Shown: positions 11,874 to 23,372, counted from the first letter of the stretch. The stretch: DNA of 64,000 bases from Aurelia coerulea (GCA_039566865.1 CM076958.1:744001-808000), one strand, 5' to 3'. Made by a program: numbers and translations. The notes: generated from the letters alone by a model not told the origin.

Positions 11874-13000
11874 CACAATTAAGTTGGATCAGGTAGAGAA
11901 AGAACTGTCCACTAAACTTCACCAACAAGTAGGCCATTTGTAAATATATTATATTACTCTTTTTGTTTTCATATTAGTTAGTGCATTGTCAAAATAGCTC
12001 TCCGTACAAGCATTCTTTGAATGTTTATAAAATGATTTTTGTGGTATTTTTTCTGTGTAGTTGCATCCACTTGATGTTCTCCGTTGTTTGTCCTGCAACG
12101 CAGTCTTTGGATGGCTTCTGAGCGCGGGGGTACTGTGAGCTGATTTAACAATAGATTGGCATGCAAGGCAGTGTCTAGTCTCTGGTCCATTGGGAGTTGA
12201 TTCCGCTTCAATTTCAAGGCGAGACGCGTTCAAGAAAGTTTCCTCAAGAGGACAATCACGTTATTTGAGGTGGGTGTAAGCAGCGTTAACTGAATTGGTC
12301 AATTACACCCAAAAATACGAGAACTGAACCGCCTCCCAATCGGCTTCTGAATCAAACAAATAAAATACCCTAGGCAGATGTTTAGATATATCCTTCTTTG
12401 AGATGAGCTCATGTTTGCTTTAAAAAAATTCTGGAATGCACAACGAGTGAGCTAGCTACCTGAGTTTCGGAGCAACTTTTGGGCTTTCTTTGTTTTTGTT
12501 TATGACTTGACCGACTGGGCATAGAATTCCCTTTGTCTGAAATCTCTTTGTACTTAAATGCCAGTTTAACATAGCAGATCATATTGTAACATTATCTTAG
12601 TTAGACTGATTACAGGAGTCTCAGTTTTCCCCATTAAGTTGGATGATGTTATGTCTTCAAGTTGAAGTGAACAATTTTCACTGGTATGAGTGAAAATAAA
12701 AACATCAGATTAAAAACGTTGAATGAATGCAAGGAATCACGTCGTCAGTGTAACATTATCTGTCCTTGTTGCGGTAGACAGAAATCAATCGCTCTTTTGG
12801 TTTTTGATTTAGTGGTTCGATGCCGTCGCAGTCTTCAACAAGTTGAAATAAAGAAAAGCTTTAATTCTGCAAAAAATTCAAGGTACCAAAAATTCAACGG
12901 TAGAATTGTTGTAAAGCACGTGAAATTCATTTCAAGCGATTCTAGCGAAAGAAAATGTAATGGTGAATGCCGATGCCTGTGCTATCAAAGTTGCCAAAAA
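11874..13000. other. Intergenic stretch with one dispersed repeat
   Basis: About 12285-12490 (CCGCCTCCCAATCGGCTT ... GAATGCACAACGAGTGAGCTAGCTACCTG) recurs in reverse orientation at about 43660-43870. About 12705-12735 (CAGATTAAAAACGTTGAA) recurs at 24742-24770. No gene was seen. Confidence 0.45.
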
Positions 13001-13004
13001 ATAT

Positions 13005-13049
13005 CATCACCATCTTAATCATCATCATCATCATCATCATCACCATCTT

Positions 13050-13087
<38 letters not shown>

Positions 13088-13094
13088 CCATCTT

Positions 13095-13131
<37 letters not shown>

Positions 13132-13133
13132 TT

Positions 13134-13197
<64 letters not shown>

Positions 13198-13199
13198 TT

Positions 13200-13233
<34 letters not shown>

Positions 13234-13288
13234 GTCGTCATCATCATCATCTCTTAATCATCATCATCATCATCATCATCACCATCTT

Positions 13289-13361
<73 letters not shown>

Positions 13362-13362
13362 T
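13005..13362. repeat. Long (ATC)n microsatellite with periodic CTTA interruptions
   Basis: About 360 bp of near-continuous ATC repeats, broken by CACCATCTTA or CATCTTA blocks at irregular spacing. The homopolymer-like open frames it creates (poly-His/Ile/Met) are artefacts of the repeat. Confidence 0.95.
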
Positions 13363-13399
13363 AAACGATATTTATCACAGTATCTTCTTTATATTAAAC

Positions 13400-14755
13400 A
13401 AAGACAGTTTAGACTGCAAACAGCGAAACATTATCGTAAAAACACTCACTGTATTCAGACCCTATAAGAACCTAATTCAAGAACCTGCAGCCTGATGATA
13501 TGAACGTTGTCATTTACATAAAATCAAAAATAGCTTGCTTTCAAAAGGTAGATTCTCATATGTGAGTTTTAAATGTAGCGCTTTGGATTATTTGAAGCTC
13601 ATGCTGCCGAGGACTGGGTTGCTCTTCTCAGACTGTTAAATTCTTCTCGTTAAGACGAGCTTATCTCATCACTCTTGTGTATCATGTAATTATAGCCAGC
13701 TCACCTGCATAAGCATTTGCAGGAGGCCCGAAGGATTCGCTGCTGTACAGATGCTAAAATGTTCTAAAATCCTTTTAACTCGGAGATGGAGCAGATGAGT
13801 ACTTCTTTAATTGTGTTTTGCTGTTAATCTTCATTTTATAGCACTTCCTTGATGAATAAATGTTAATTTTTTATGAGCTCCAGGCGTCCTCATTGCTTGT
13901 CTTTTGATCATTTCAATTTCTGGCTCACAAACTACGTATGTAGTAAGCCATTCGCATCGCTCTAAACTTTCCTTTGTCATGTCACGTGGTTTGCTATTGT
14001 TTACGCTCCACCTAAATGAAATCCTTCTTTTGACCACAATGCATTACTTCGACATTCAGGGATGCTTTAAGTAGAGGGCAATTTCTTTGCAATTCAAGAA
14101 AATGGAAGTCTGCAAGTGCAGGATTATTCTAACAGTGTTGTGGATCCTTTAGGATAAAGTGAATCCTTTGTGATACTTGAATGCCTCAGCATTTGTCAAA
14201 GGTTTCGGTTGTTCACAAGTGGTGTGTTTTTGGGCCAATATTTTGTTTACTTGTAGCATCCGCTTCGTTTTCCTTGGTAATCACTGAGAGACGGATTTCT
14301 CTTGGCAATTCTGCTCCCACTATTTGCATAGCAGCGAGCATTTCTCCTTGCAGTAGTGCTCAGAAAAATATGGTGTCATTCTGGACCTTTAGTCTTTGGG
14401 TCAACCGTTGGTTCACCTTTGATATTTGAAACTTTAGGCTTGTAGAATGAATGAAGTGAAGACGCCTCGTGAAGAAGACGGCTGGCAGAACACATTTATT
14501 CCTTTGAGTTGAAAAGCCCACGTAAGTGCTCCAACTGAGCTGGCGTATGTAGGTTGCGCTTTCGCTGTTTGTTTCTGTGTTAAACGAGATGTGCAGGCGT
14601 CGTATTCATTTGTGTATGTATGGGGTTGACCAAAATGCAGTTCACGTGTTTCAAAATTCGTTATGCGTAGGATACATGAGATTTTGGAATCAATCAAAGT
14701 TTAGTTTGTACTCGAAAGGCTGGAATATTCTCGTGACTTTTTAAAAATTTTCTGA
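13400..14755. other. Intergenic stretch, nothing recognised
   Basis: AT-rich sequence with several short open frames (for example 13831-14037 minus, 14181-14429 plus), none with a recognisable domain or splice context. Confidence 0.4.
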
Positions 14756-14759
14756 GCAT

Positions 14760-14955
14760 GGTGAAGGTGAAGGTGAAGTTGCTATTTTTAGCGCCATAGG
14801 CGCTGGGATGGCAGAAGTAGAATAGGCCTAATCGAGTCCGTGACCCCTTGTCATGACGCCTAAGCGGTGGGGCTCTACCTGGGATCGAGCTTGTCCGCCT
14901 GACTGTTCTGGCTGCTATGTCAGAGGATTACACCACTGCACCACAATACCTTCAC
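14760..14955 (-). mobile_element. tRNA-derived SINE, copy 1
   Basis: On the minus strand the 5' end carries a tRNA-like A-box region (GTGCAGTGGTGTAATCC) followed by a B-box position reading GCTCGATCCCAGG, one base off the consensus GGTTCGA. The unique body contains the reverse of CTAATCGAGTCCGTGACCCC and ends near GCAACTTCACC. Three other copies lie at 19142-19326, 25365-25517 and 58074-58238. Confidence 0.8.
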
Positions 14956-14999
14956 ATTGGAAATATTGGTAGAATTTGATTTACAAACAATCCGTAACT

Positions 15000-15805
15000 T
15001 CGAGCAAAATTATAAACAATCTCTCGACTTAACACACATTTCATTCTTCTCAAGAGTTAATTACCAAATCTTTATAAAAGAAGTGACGTATATGATCTGA
15101 TACTTTTATAAACATCACTTTTTTAATCTTTGATGGAAATAAAATGTATTTGGATACTGCTACAGGTGAGGAGGTTTCTTAACCCTTTTTCATGCATTTC
15201 GAAGAAAAATATATTCATAATCCAATTTTACCTATATTTCCAATGCTCAGTAAATAGCATAAGATTCAATCAAAATACTGTATTCGAGGCCCATGGACAA
15301 AACTGCGAAATAAGGCCCCTTGCGAGCAAAGCGGGTAGAAGACGGAAGTATCTTATTACATGAGACCCCCTGGAACCCGAATCCCTTGGGCAAATTGCCC
15401 TCTGCCTCTCTTCCTCCCTCTGCCCTCTAGCTACATCGACTGGCTGCTTTAAATAGGCCCAAGAAACGCCTACGCACCTGTTATTGCTTTAGCTACACAA
15501 TGAAACGGCACGCGTCACAGTTACCAAATACAATGGACTATATTTTTAACCTGGCCAGGGTCCGCTTTTAACTATTACAATTCCCTTTGATCACTTGGAA
15601 ACAGTAGCATTTTTTAAATAAGTGTTGTATGAAATAAAGTACTGCAATTTTTCTTGTTCAACAAATTTACTATGAATAATCAATCCCCCCTACTAAATCC
15701 CAACAAGGAGCTTATAAACAAACATCAAATTCATGGATTAATCCCCCGTGCACTAAATCTCACTTAGGAGCAATGATAAGAAGCGAGCGTAAGCAAGCAA
15801 GCAAT
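15000..15805. other. Intergenic stretch, nothing recognised
   Basis: No coding or repeat signal could be supported between the SINE and the downstream end of the minus-strand phosphatase-like gene. Confidence 0.35.
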
Positions 15806-16819
15806 TTATAGATTGACGTGTTCAGGTAAATCCTGCAGCGTATAAAGTCGATGTCGAATCTCATCAGAAGTCATCTTGATAAGTCGTATCGATAGAACTT
15901 CATCTTTCGTTACATCACTTGAAACGATCTCTGTGCCAAAATGGCTTTCTGTCTCTTCATAAGCATTTGATCGTTTGCGACAAAAGATATGACTCACTCC
16001 TGCCATATGAAACTTTTCTAACAGTTTTGAAGCATGGAGATCGTTGTCATCATCGAGCTTTGATTCCGCAGGAGCTGTGTCTTGTAAAACAACCGACCAT
16101 TTCGCTTGGAAGATCTGCTGCTGCAGCAACTCAGATTCAATCCAGTCCTCTTGCTCATCGCGAACTGCTTCTAAACTATCACTAATATCCTCTTGTATGT
16201 AAAAGCTATTTATGACAAGAAAAGCGACACCGCATACCCAAAACCCATACCAGTCATCCCCGAAGCTATCTCTGTATTCATCAACATCTTGTTTGTTTGC
16301 ACCTTTCTTGAAATCTTCTTTCGATGCAACGCGCAGAACTTTGATGCTTGAGTTTAAGCAATCGAGAAATCCTTCCAGCTCTGTCTTTTCCTTCTTTTCA
16401 CCATCCTTCCGCGAATTTTGATTATCCACGATGCCTCCACATAAAACGATAAATTTCGGTGCTGGTTTCATTTTATTCACGTGCGTCAATAAGGATTTAA
16501 ACTTCCCCTTATCTTGTTCGTTAGCGATCCCTGAATCCCGCATTGTGACGAATAAGAAGTAGAACGGCTCGCTCAACGATGGTTCTAAAATCCGCGTAAA
16601 CATGGAAATGCGTCGCTCCCTCGCCAATACGAGCGTTGCTGAATTGCTGAACTTGTAAGATCTTTCCTTGTCTGTGATTATATTTGAAGCTTCTGGTGGG
16701 ATGTACAGTCTCATTTTTACCCTGCGTCTTTCACTGTGATTCATCTTCGATCGCTTTTCAATAGGAAACTTTATTGTATTCCTTTCCTCTTTCAGTGAAA
16801 CTAAAGCGTGCTTCTTCAA
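15806..16819 (-). CDS. CPPED1-like calcineurin-type phosphoesterase homologue, predicted pseudophosphatase
   Basis: Intronless open frame of 337 codons. From residue 85 the order of conserved blocks follows CPPED1-type metallophosphatases: PFYF (85-88), the long helix ending VNKMKPAPKFIVLCGG (114-129), FGDDWYGFWVCGVAFLVINS (186-205), the QEDWIESELLQ helix (about 223-233), WSVVLQDTAP (241-250), LLEKFHMAGVSHIFC (266-280) and HRLYTLQDL (333-341 region, C-terminal). In active family members these blocks carry the metal ligands, in motifs of type D-P-Q, GD, GNHD, QH and GHYHRN. Here the positions read VTMRD, GG, SKED, QD and CRKRSN, so every ligand motif appears changed. A basic N-terminal extension (residues 1-80) is unlike the family. 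The long intact frame argues for a maintained protein without phosphatase activity. Lack of introns suggests a retrocopy origin. Family assignment is from memory of CPPED1, not an alignment. Confidence 0.72.
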   Translation of the reverse strand: MKKHALVSLKEERNTIKFPIEKRSKMNHSERRRVKMRLYIPPEASNIITDKERSYKFSNSATLVLARERRISMFTRILEPSLSEPFYFLFVTMRDSGIANEQDKGKFKSLLTHVNKMKPAPKFIVLCGGIVDNQNSRKDGEKKEKTELEGFLDCLNSSIKVLRVASKEDFKKGANKQDVDEYRDSFGDDWYGFWVCGVAFLVINSFYIQEDISDSLEAVRDEQEDWIESELLQQQIFQAKWSVVLQDTAPAESKLDDDNDLHASKLLEKFHMAGVSHIFCRKRSNAYEETESHFGTEIVSSDVTKDEVLSIRLIKMTSDEIRHRLYTLQDLPEHVNL

Positions 16820-17279
16820 GCATGTGTTTTCGTTTCATGCAGAGAATAACGCAGTTTTTGTGAGCAGACAACAGTTTTTCTTGTCTTGATAGTTAGAAAC
16901 CTTTAACTTGTGTGTCTTTCAAGGAGCTTTGAAGAAGCTTCTTAAATACATTTTGAAAACCACAGCGCTCTGTTGCAGCTGCTGCTTGCCAATTTGCATA
17001 ACAAATAATCGTTCATTGCGATTCTCCTCTCTTTTCTGTACAATTCTTAATGTTTGTAATCGTAAAATACACCAAAACACATCCATGAAAATTTGTAATA
17101 ACGCACAATGCTTACCAAGAAATGTAAGTATGCTGGTTATATGACAAACAAAATATCTTGATAAATAACTTGTACAAAGACGTTGCTGGTAGCATCATTA
17201 TAAAGCGCGCCTGCGTGTTACTTGCGTACTAATAAATAACAGCTATTTTAATTAAAAAGTAGACTCATGACATAGTCCC
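16820..17279. other. Intergenic stretch upstream of the CPPED1-like gene
   Basis: Presumably holds the promoter of the minus-strand gene. No element could be assigned. Confidence 0.35.
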
Positions 17280-17830
17280 ATTTATTGCAACAACAACAAC
17301 AACAACAACAACAAAATGTTTGCTCAAATTGGAAATTATGGACTTTCACATAAATTATTGAGACGAAAAGGGCACAGACTTATCTGTGCGCTCTGAAACG
17401 AGGTTATGGCGTAGTCATTGCAACCTTCGGCAGTTGGAAATTGTGATTGCTGTGATGAAGCTGATGGAAGTTAAGTGGCCTTCAAAATGAGGAACTCCTG
17501 GTTAAAAGTGAAAGATATGTTGATTCTTGGACTGAAGAAACAAATGTCTGGGTACGTGTGGCTTTTTGTCATGGCTAACATCACTGAAAACTTTAATTTT
17601 CGAGGCGTTTTGTGATCTGAGGCGTGAGCTGGCAACTTAGGCCCATCCACCATTGCCTGGAGCACTCAGTTTTTCGTAAAGTGTTGCTATGGTTTCCATG
17701 TCGGGACATGAAATCGAGGGAAGCAATTTCATCCTTATTTTCAATGTGAAAGTCCACGAGTCGTAGTTTGAGCGTCCATCAGTCTGTCAATAGCGATAAC
17801 TACCAACATGTGATCAGTCTAATGATAAAG
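17280..17830. repeat. Segmental duplication, copy 1 (SINE-free)
   Basis: Begins with (CAA)n at about 17288-17314 and TGTTTGCTCAAATTGG, and contains GGCAACTTAGGCCCATCCAC, GTAAAGTGTTGCTATGGTTTCC and CATCAGTCTGTCAATAGCGA. The same succession occurs at 25090-25560 in the same orientation. This copy has an uninterrupted CAGTCTGTCAATAG where the other copy carries a SINE. No gene was recognised in it. Confidence 0.8.
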
Positions 17831-18057
17831 TGCAGAGTGCCAAAAAAGCATAGAAATTAAATCTTCAGAAAAACATCGCACGATTGGTTGGTGCATATTT
17901 TATGGCTTTAAAAGGGACTTAGGCTATTTCTTTATAAGTGGTCATTGGCAATATTTGATATCTTGATAATTTAAAGAAATCATTAGATCGTTGAATTACA
18001 TAGCAAAAATGCGTGATCTGGCTTACCCCTCCTGAGAGAACAATTTTATTGCACTGT

Positions 18058-18250
18058 TAAAAATCCACTTATATCCGAGCAATCGTAGAAGATATGAATA
18101 TTTGGTTTGTTCCTTAGTGAAGTACAAGGATTAATGCCCAAACAGCAACTTTCATTTTGAAAAAAATACGACAATCCTGTGTGATATCACCTTTGAAAAA
18201 ATTGCAAAAATCATCGTTTTGTTCACATTTTGACGACGGAGCCCCTTTAA
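18058..18250 (-). mobile_element. MITE family F, copy 1 (one end missing)
   Basis: Ends in GACGACGGAGCCCCTTTAA and contains ATCCGAGCAATCGTAGAAGATATG, TTAGTGAAGTACAAGGATTAA and related words found inverted at 56858-57178. The opposite terminus is missing. No coding capacity. Confidence 0.65.
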
Positions 18251-18264
18251 GGGTGAATTTAAAA

Positions 18265-18545
18265 ACTTAGATTTATCCTTCTTCTTTTGATATTTGCTGA
18301 TATCCTCCCTTAAGAATACCTCTTCGCATGCACAATGACTGCGTTAGCCACCCTGGGTTAGGGAAATCATGGTATATGAATAAAACGTGTGCGGTAGAAA
18401 CTTAGATTTATCCTTCTTCTTTTGATATATTCTGATATCCTCCCTGAAGAATACCTCTTCGCATGCATAACGACTGCGTTAGCCACCTTGGTTTCTGATA
18501 AATTTATGGTATATATTTGTGCGGTAAAAACGTAGATTTATCCTT
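18265..18545. repeat. Tandem repeat, ~135-bp unit, about two copies
   Basis: The word CTTAGATTTATCCTTC recurs at about 18265 and 18400, with a variant (CGTAGATTTATCCTTC) at about 18530. The spacings are 135 and 130 bp. The units share TGATATCCTCCCT, AATACCTCTTCGCATGC and GACTGCGTTAGCCACC. Confidence 0.8.
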
Positions 18546-19141
18546 CCCATCTATAGCAGGCTATGAATGAATTTACTTCTTTATTTCAAATTAATTTCAA
18601 GTAATTCTGGAGAAAAATTTCCCTAAAATGCCCCTCAATGCAATAAACTCGTGACAAGGTGCACATATAGAAGGAAACTGCTAAAATTTTGATGAAAATA
18701 ATTCTCCAGTGATTGGTAAAAACAGCCATGGGTTATAAATTTTTAATTCATCACTCAGCAATTCTTTTTTCTTCCTACCAATTTCCCTGGATTTGGGAAA
18801 TAGCGGATGAACCGACTCGAATGAGAATCAATTCTAGAATTAAACAGTTTTTCAAAAATAGAAGAAAACTGCGGCTGGCATGAATTATTTATTTGATCTT
18901 AAGAATGAAATCAGGCGATGCTTTTCAAGATCGAGGAAAAATTTAGTTCTAAAGCAGAGACAGAAATTAATAAAAATCTCTATAAATATAGGAGTGCTAA
19001 TGGCAGTAGAATAGGATCCTCGGGTAAACTTTATAAATAAAACTTTCTTGCATTGCATACAGTTTGCATACGACAGCAGAGTTGATTCGCTGCATTCTAT
19101 TTTGGGAATGAATGGCAGATTGAATAAAAGATTTTAGGCCT

Positions 19142-19326
19142 GTGAAGATGAAGTTGCGGTTTTTAGCGCCAAGCACTGTGATCACAGAAGTAGCAAAGCG
19201 CTAATCGAGTCCGTGACCCCTTGTCATGACGTTCAAGTGGTGGGGCTCTACCGGGTATCGAACCCTGTCCGCCTGGCTGTTCTGGCTGCAAAGTCAGAGG
19301 ATTACACCACTGCGCCATAACACCTG
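19142..19326 (-). mobile_element. tRNA-derived SINE, copy 2
   Basis: The minus strand reads TGGCGCAGTGGTGTAATCC (A-box region, 19299-19317) and CAGGGTTCGATACCC (B box, 19253-19267). The GACTCGATTAG-containing body follows. The internal RNA polymerase III promoter looks intact, but the element has no coding capacity and nothing shows it is active. Confidence 0.85.
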
Positions 19327-19605
19327 TGCCGTGTGAATCAAAAAGATGTTTAGATGTTTTAAAGCCTGTAGCTCTCACGCGATTTATCAGATTCCTATTG
19401 ATTGATAATACTTGTCTAGCTAGAATATCAACTTAGATAAGAAAATTTATTTTGTCAAAATCGGTCGTTTCGTTCTCAAATTACCAGCGACTTCTTAAAA
19501 ATTGTTCATCTTAAAATCCTTCAAAACAGGCCTAAAATCCTTCATCAAATTTGCTAGCAATCCATCCTCGTGACAATTAGAGTTGCTCCAAGTCTATTCC
19601 GCCGT

Positions 19606-19697
19606 TACCCTGGGTACCAGACTCTCTAACATAAAAATAGAGTTTATTTTAGTTTATTTACTCTGTTTTTATGTTAGAGAGTCTGGTACCCAGGGTG
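19606..19697. mobile_element. Hairpin MITE family D, copy 1, with 9-bp target duplication
   Basis: Near-perfect palindrome: TACCCTGGGTACCAGACTCT on the left, AGAGTCTGGTACCCAGGGTG on the right, about 36-bp arms and a short T-rich loop. It is flanked by TTCCGCCGT at 19597-19605 and again at 19698-19706. A second copy lies at 39724-39821. Confidence 0.85.
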
Positions 19698-19721
19698 TTC
19701 CGCCGTCTATCAGCGCTAAAT

Positions 19722-20156
19722 AGCATGGGGCTCAAATCTTTCAAATCTTTATAAAGGTGGGTGTAAAATTCTATGACATATTTCTTTGAATTGAATGGCT
19801 TGAAAGAAACTCATGGTATTGCTGTAAATCTGCCGTGGAAATTTTTTGATATCTTGATTTTTTTCAAAATGGCGGCAATTTGATTATTTTTGAAAAAATT
19901 CATGGAAAATTTTGAAAAATTTAATTCATCGTAAATCCTAAACCGATAGAGCAAAAATGATGTAACCTTCAAGAAAACCATATTTTATGAAGGTCTACAA
20001 TATGGTGGCAAGCAGAAATGTGTAGCTTTTCTGGTTTAGGATTTAGAAATTTGATGACGTCATAGTTTCAAATTTAATAGATGCCGCCATTTTGAAACTA
20101 ATCGAGATATCAGTACATTTCCACGGCAGATTTACGGCAAAAACCCTAAGTTCTTA
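19722..20156. mobile_element. MITE family C, copy 1, right terminus replaced by satellite
   Basis: The left end AGCATGGGGCTCAAATCTTT and AAAGGTGGGTGTAAAATTC match the complete copy at 23373-23898. Internal palindromic arms GCTGTAAATCTGCCGTGG and CCACGGCAGATTTACGGC are present. The outer right arm expected after about 20156 is absent, and the 187-bp satellite begins there. Confidence 0.65.
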
Positions 20157-20164
20157 CAGAGTAA

Positions 20165-22466
20165 CATTTTCTTACGCCATCCAATGCAATTGTTTAAAGA
20201 TTTAATTAATTCATTATTTGCATCTCAAGGAGTTTGTAGGCCACATTTAACATCAAGATGTCAGTATTTTATTTCCGACATCTCTCTGTAAGACGTCAAT
20301 AAAGTTGGTAAAACGCGAGGACTCAGCTACTGTACTCTGTAAACAGAGTAAAATCTTCTTAGGCCATCCAATGCAACTCCAATTGTTTAAAGATTTAATT
20401 AAAAGAGGAGTTTGTAGGATTTAACATCAAATTCATTATTTCCGACATGTAAGACGTCAAGGAGTTTGCAGGCCACATTTAACATCAAGATGTCAGTATT
20501 TTAGTTCCGACATCTCTCTGTAAGACGTCATTAAAGTTGGTATAGAGCGCGAGGACTCAGCTACTGTGTTCTGTAAACAGAGTAAAATCTTCTTAGGCCA
20601 TCCAATGCAACTCCTTAAAGAATTGATTAATTCATTATTTGCATTTCAAGGAGTTTGCAGGCCACATTTAACATCAAGATGTCAGTATTTTAGTTCCGAC
20701 ATCTCTCTGTAAGACGTCAATAAAGTTGGTAGAGCGCGAGGACTCAGCTACTGTGTTCTGTAAACAGAGTAAAATCTTCTTAGGCCATCCAATGCAACTC
20801 CTTAAAGAATTGATTAATTCATTATTTGCATTTCAAGGAGTTTGCAGGCCACATTTAACATCAAGATGTCAGTATTTTAGTTCCGACATCTCTCTGTAAG
20901 ACGTCAATAAAGTTGGTAGAGCGCGAGGACTCAGCTACTGTGTTCTGTAAACAGAGTAAAATCTTCTTAGGCCATCCAATGCAACTCCTTAAAGAATTGA
21001 TTAATTCATTATTTGCATTTCAAGGAGTTTGCAGGCCACATTTAACATCAAGATGTCAGTATTTTAGTTCCGACATCTCTCTGTAAGACGTCAATAAAGT
21101 TGGTAGAGCGCGAGGACTCAGCTACTGTGTTCTGTAAACAGAGTAAAATCTTCTTAGGCCATCCAATGCAACTCCTTAAAGAATTGATTAATTCATTATT
21201 TGCATTTCAAGGAGTTTGCAGGCCACATTTAACATCAAGATGTCAGTATTTTAGTTCCGACATCTCTCTGTAAGACGTCAATAAAGTTGGTAGAGCGCGA
21301 GGACTCAGCTACTGTGTTCTGTAAACAGAGTAAAATCTTCTTAGGCCATCCAATGCAACTCCTTAAAGAATTGATTAATTCATTATTTGCATTTCAAGGA
21401 GTTTGCAGGCCACATTTAACATCAAGATGTCAGTATTTTAGTTCCGACATCTCTCTGTAAGACGTCAATAAAGTTGGTAAAACGCGAGGACTCAGCTACT
21501 GTGTTCTGTAAACAGAGTAAAATCTTCTTAGGCCATCCAATGCAACTCCTTAAAGAATTGATTAATTCATTATTTGCATTTCAAGGAGTTTGCAGGCCAC
21601 ATTTAACATCAAGATGTCAGTATTTTATTTCCGACATCTCTCTGTAAGACGTCAATAAAGTTGGTAAAACGCGAGGACTCAGCTACTGTGTTCTGTAAAC
21701 AGAGTAAAATCTTCTTAGGCCATCCAATGCAACTCCTTAAAGAATTGATTAATTCATTATTTGCATTTCAAGGAGTTTGCAGGCCACATTTAACATCAAG
21801 ATGTCAGTATTTTAGTTCCGACATCTCTCTGTAAGACGTCAATAAAGTTGGTAGAGCGCGAGGACTCAGCTACTGTGTTCTGTAAACAGAGTAAAATCTT
21901 CTTAGGCCATCCAATGCAACTCCCATCCAATGCAACTCCTTTTCATTTCAATGCAACTCCTTAAAGAATTGATTAATTCATTATTTGCATTTCAAGGAGT
22001 TTGCAGGCCACATTTAACATCAAGATGTCAGTATTTTAGTTCCGACATCTCTCTGTAAGACGTCAATAAAGTTGGTAGAGCGCGAGGACTCAGCTACTGT
22101 GTTCTGTAAACAGAGTAAAATCTTCTTAGGCCATCCAATGCAACTCCTTAAAGAATTGATTAATTCATTATTTGCATTTCAAGGAGTTTGCAGGCCACAT
22201 TTAACATCAAGATGTCAGTATTTTAGTTCCGACATCTCTCTGTAAGACGTCAATAAAGTTGGTAAAACGCGAGGACTCAGCTACTGTACTCTGTAAACAG
22301 AGTAAAATCTTCTTAGGCCATCCAATGCAACTTTTTAAAGATTTGATTAAATCATTATTTGCATCTCAAGGAGTTTGTAGGCCACATTTATCATCAAGGA
22401 TGTCAATATTTTAGTTCTGATATTTCTCTTCAGAACATCAATAGAGTTTGTAAATCGCGAGGATTT
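20165..22466. repeat. Satellite array, 187-bp unit, about 12 copies
   Basis: The word CAAGGAGTTTG occurs at 20226, 20458, 20647, 20834, 21021, 21208, 21395, 21582, 21769, 21993, 22180 and 22367. Eight of the spacings are exactly 187 bp. One copy (21769 to 21993) has a 37-bp insertion made of partial repeats of CCAATGCAACTCC. Internal units are nearly identical while the outermost units at both edges are clearly diverged. Each unit has ATTATTTGCAT, CTCTCTGTAAGACGTCAATAAAG and GCGAGGACTCAGCTACTG. No long open frame or gene. Confidence 0.97.
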
Positions 22467-22469
22467 ATT

Positions 22470-23370
22470 TCGGGAGACAAAAGACTGTAAAACAGCATAA
22501 ATCGAAGAGAAACTCCTTCTCTCTGATATGCGTGATGATAACAACACGAACTAAAGGCCAGGCCAGCTCAACTATCGGACATGATGATCAAAGATCATGG
22601 AAAATTGAACTTTATGTCACAGAGAGCTGTGATAAATCTTGGATATTCCACGATTGCAGCATTGCATGACAAAGAGGAGACATACACGCTCTGTTCCTTT
22701 GTTTGCAAACGCTCAAATAGGCGTGATTATGTTATTAATTGAGCTAAAATGGTAGGATAGACGCAGGCGCACTGTTTGACGATGTAGTCAACGAGAGCGG
22801 CAGCTGAAAGCCTTTTGCAAAAATCTTCACAAGCGCTACTGTTTTTCATAACAAAATCAAACTTGAAACCAAAAGTGCAGCTGAGAAAGGGGCCGCAGGG
22901 GCGCCTTACACTTTTTAACCTGATGTCAAGTCAGTTAACTTCTAAATTTTATTAAATTTCAACTATGCTTCAAAACCAGGCTGTCCTCAAACAGTGCTTT
23001 GCCGCATGATTCAAAACCAGGCGGCCCTAAAAAGGGTTAAATTTGCTAATTCTAAAACAAATCACAAGGTTGCTGTACCTTAGAAACTAATTTGGTCTCT
23101 GATCTTCTTGTCGAAAAGTGAAATTCATAGATTGGCCTTGTAATCTTATGTTAGGGATTTCTCAAACACGAGTACTTTTTTGCGGACACTTGCTGCATCG
23201 AGCTATTTTCTACACTCAAGCAGTTCTGTTTGGGACAAAGTGATTTGACAGCATCAAGAATAGATTTGACATGTTCAATGCAGCCGACCATGATGTTTTG
23301 CTTTCGCTAACATGATGCTGCTTTTGTTAACATGATGTTCTGCTTTTGCCGCTTATTTGATTGAGTCCTC
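22470..23370. other. Intergenic stretch, nothing recognised
   Basis: No coding or repeat signal beyond weak internal repetition (AACATGATG words at about 23290-23340). Confidence 0.35.
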
Positions 23371-23372
23371 AC

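Noticed and set aside
12942..13364. Open frames coding poly-His, poly-Ile or poly-Met
   Set aside because: They are translations of the ATC microsatellite in different frames and have no surrounding gene structure.
19253..19317. Possible tRNA gene (A and B boxes)
   Set aside because: No acceptor stem or anticodon arm could be folded, and the sequence is shared by four SINE copies.
20165..22466. Possible CRISPR-like array because of regular repeats
   Set aside because: The whole 187-bp unit repeats with no unique spacers. This is a eukaryotic satellite.
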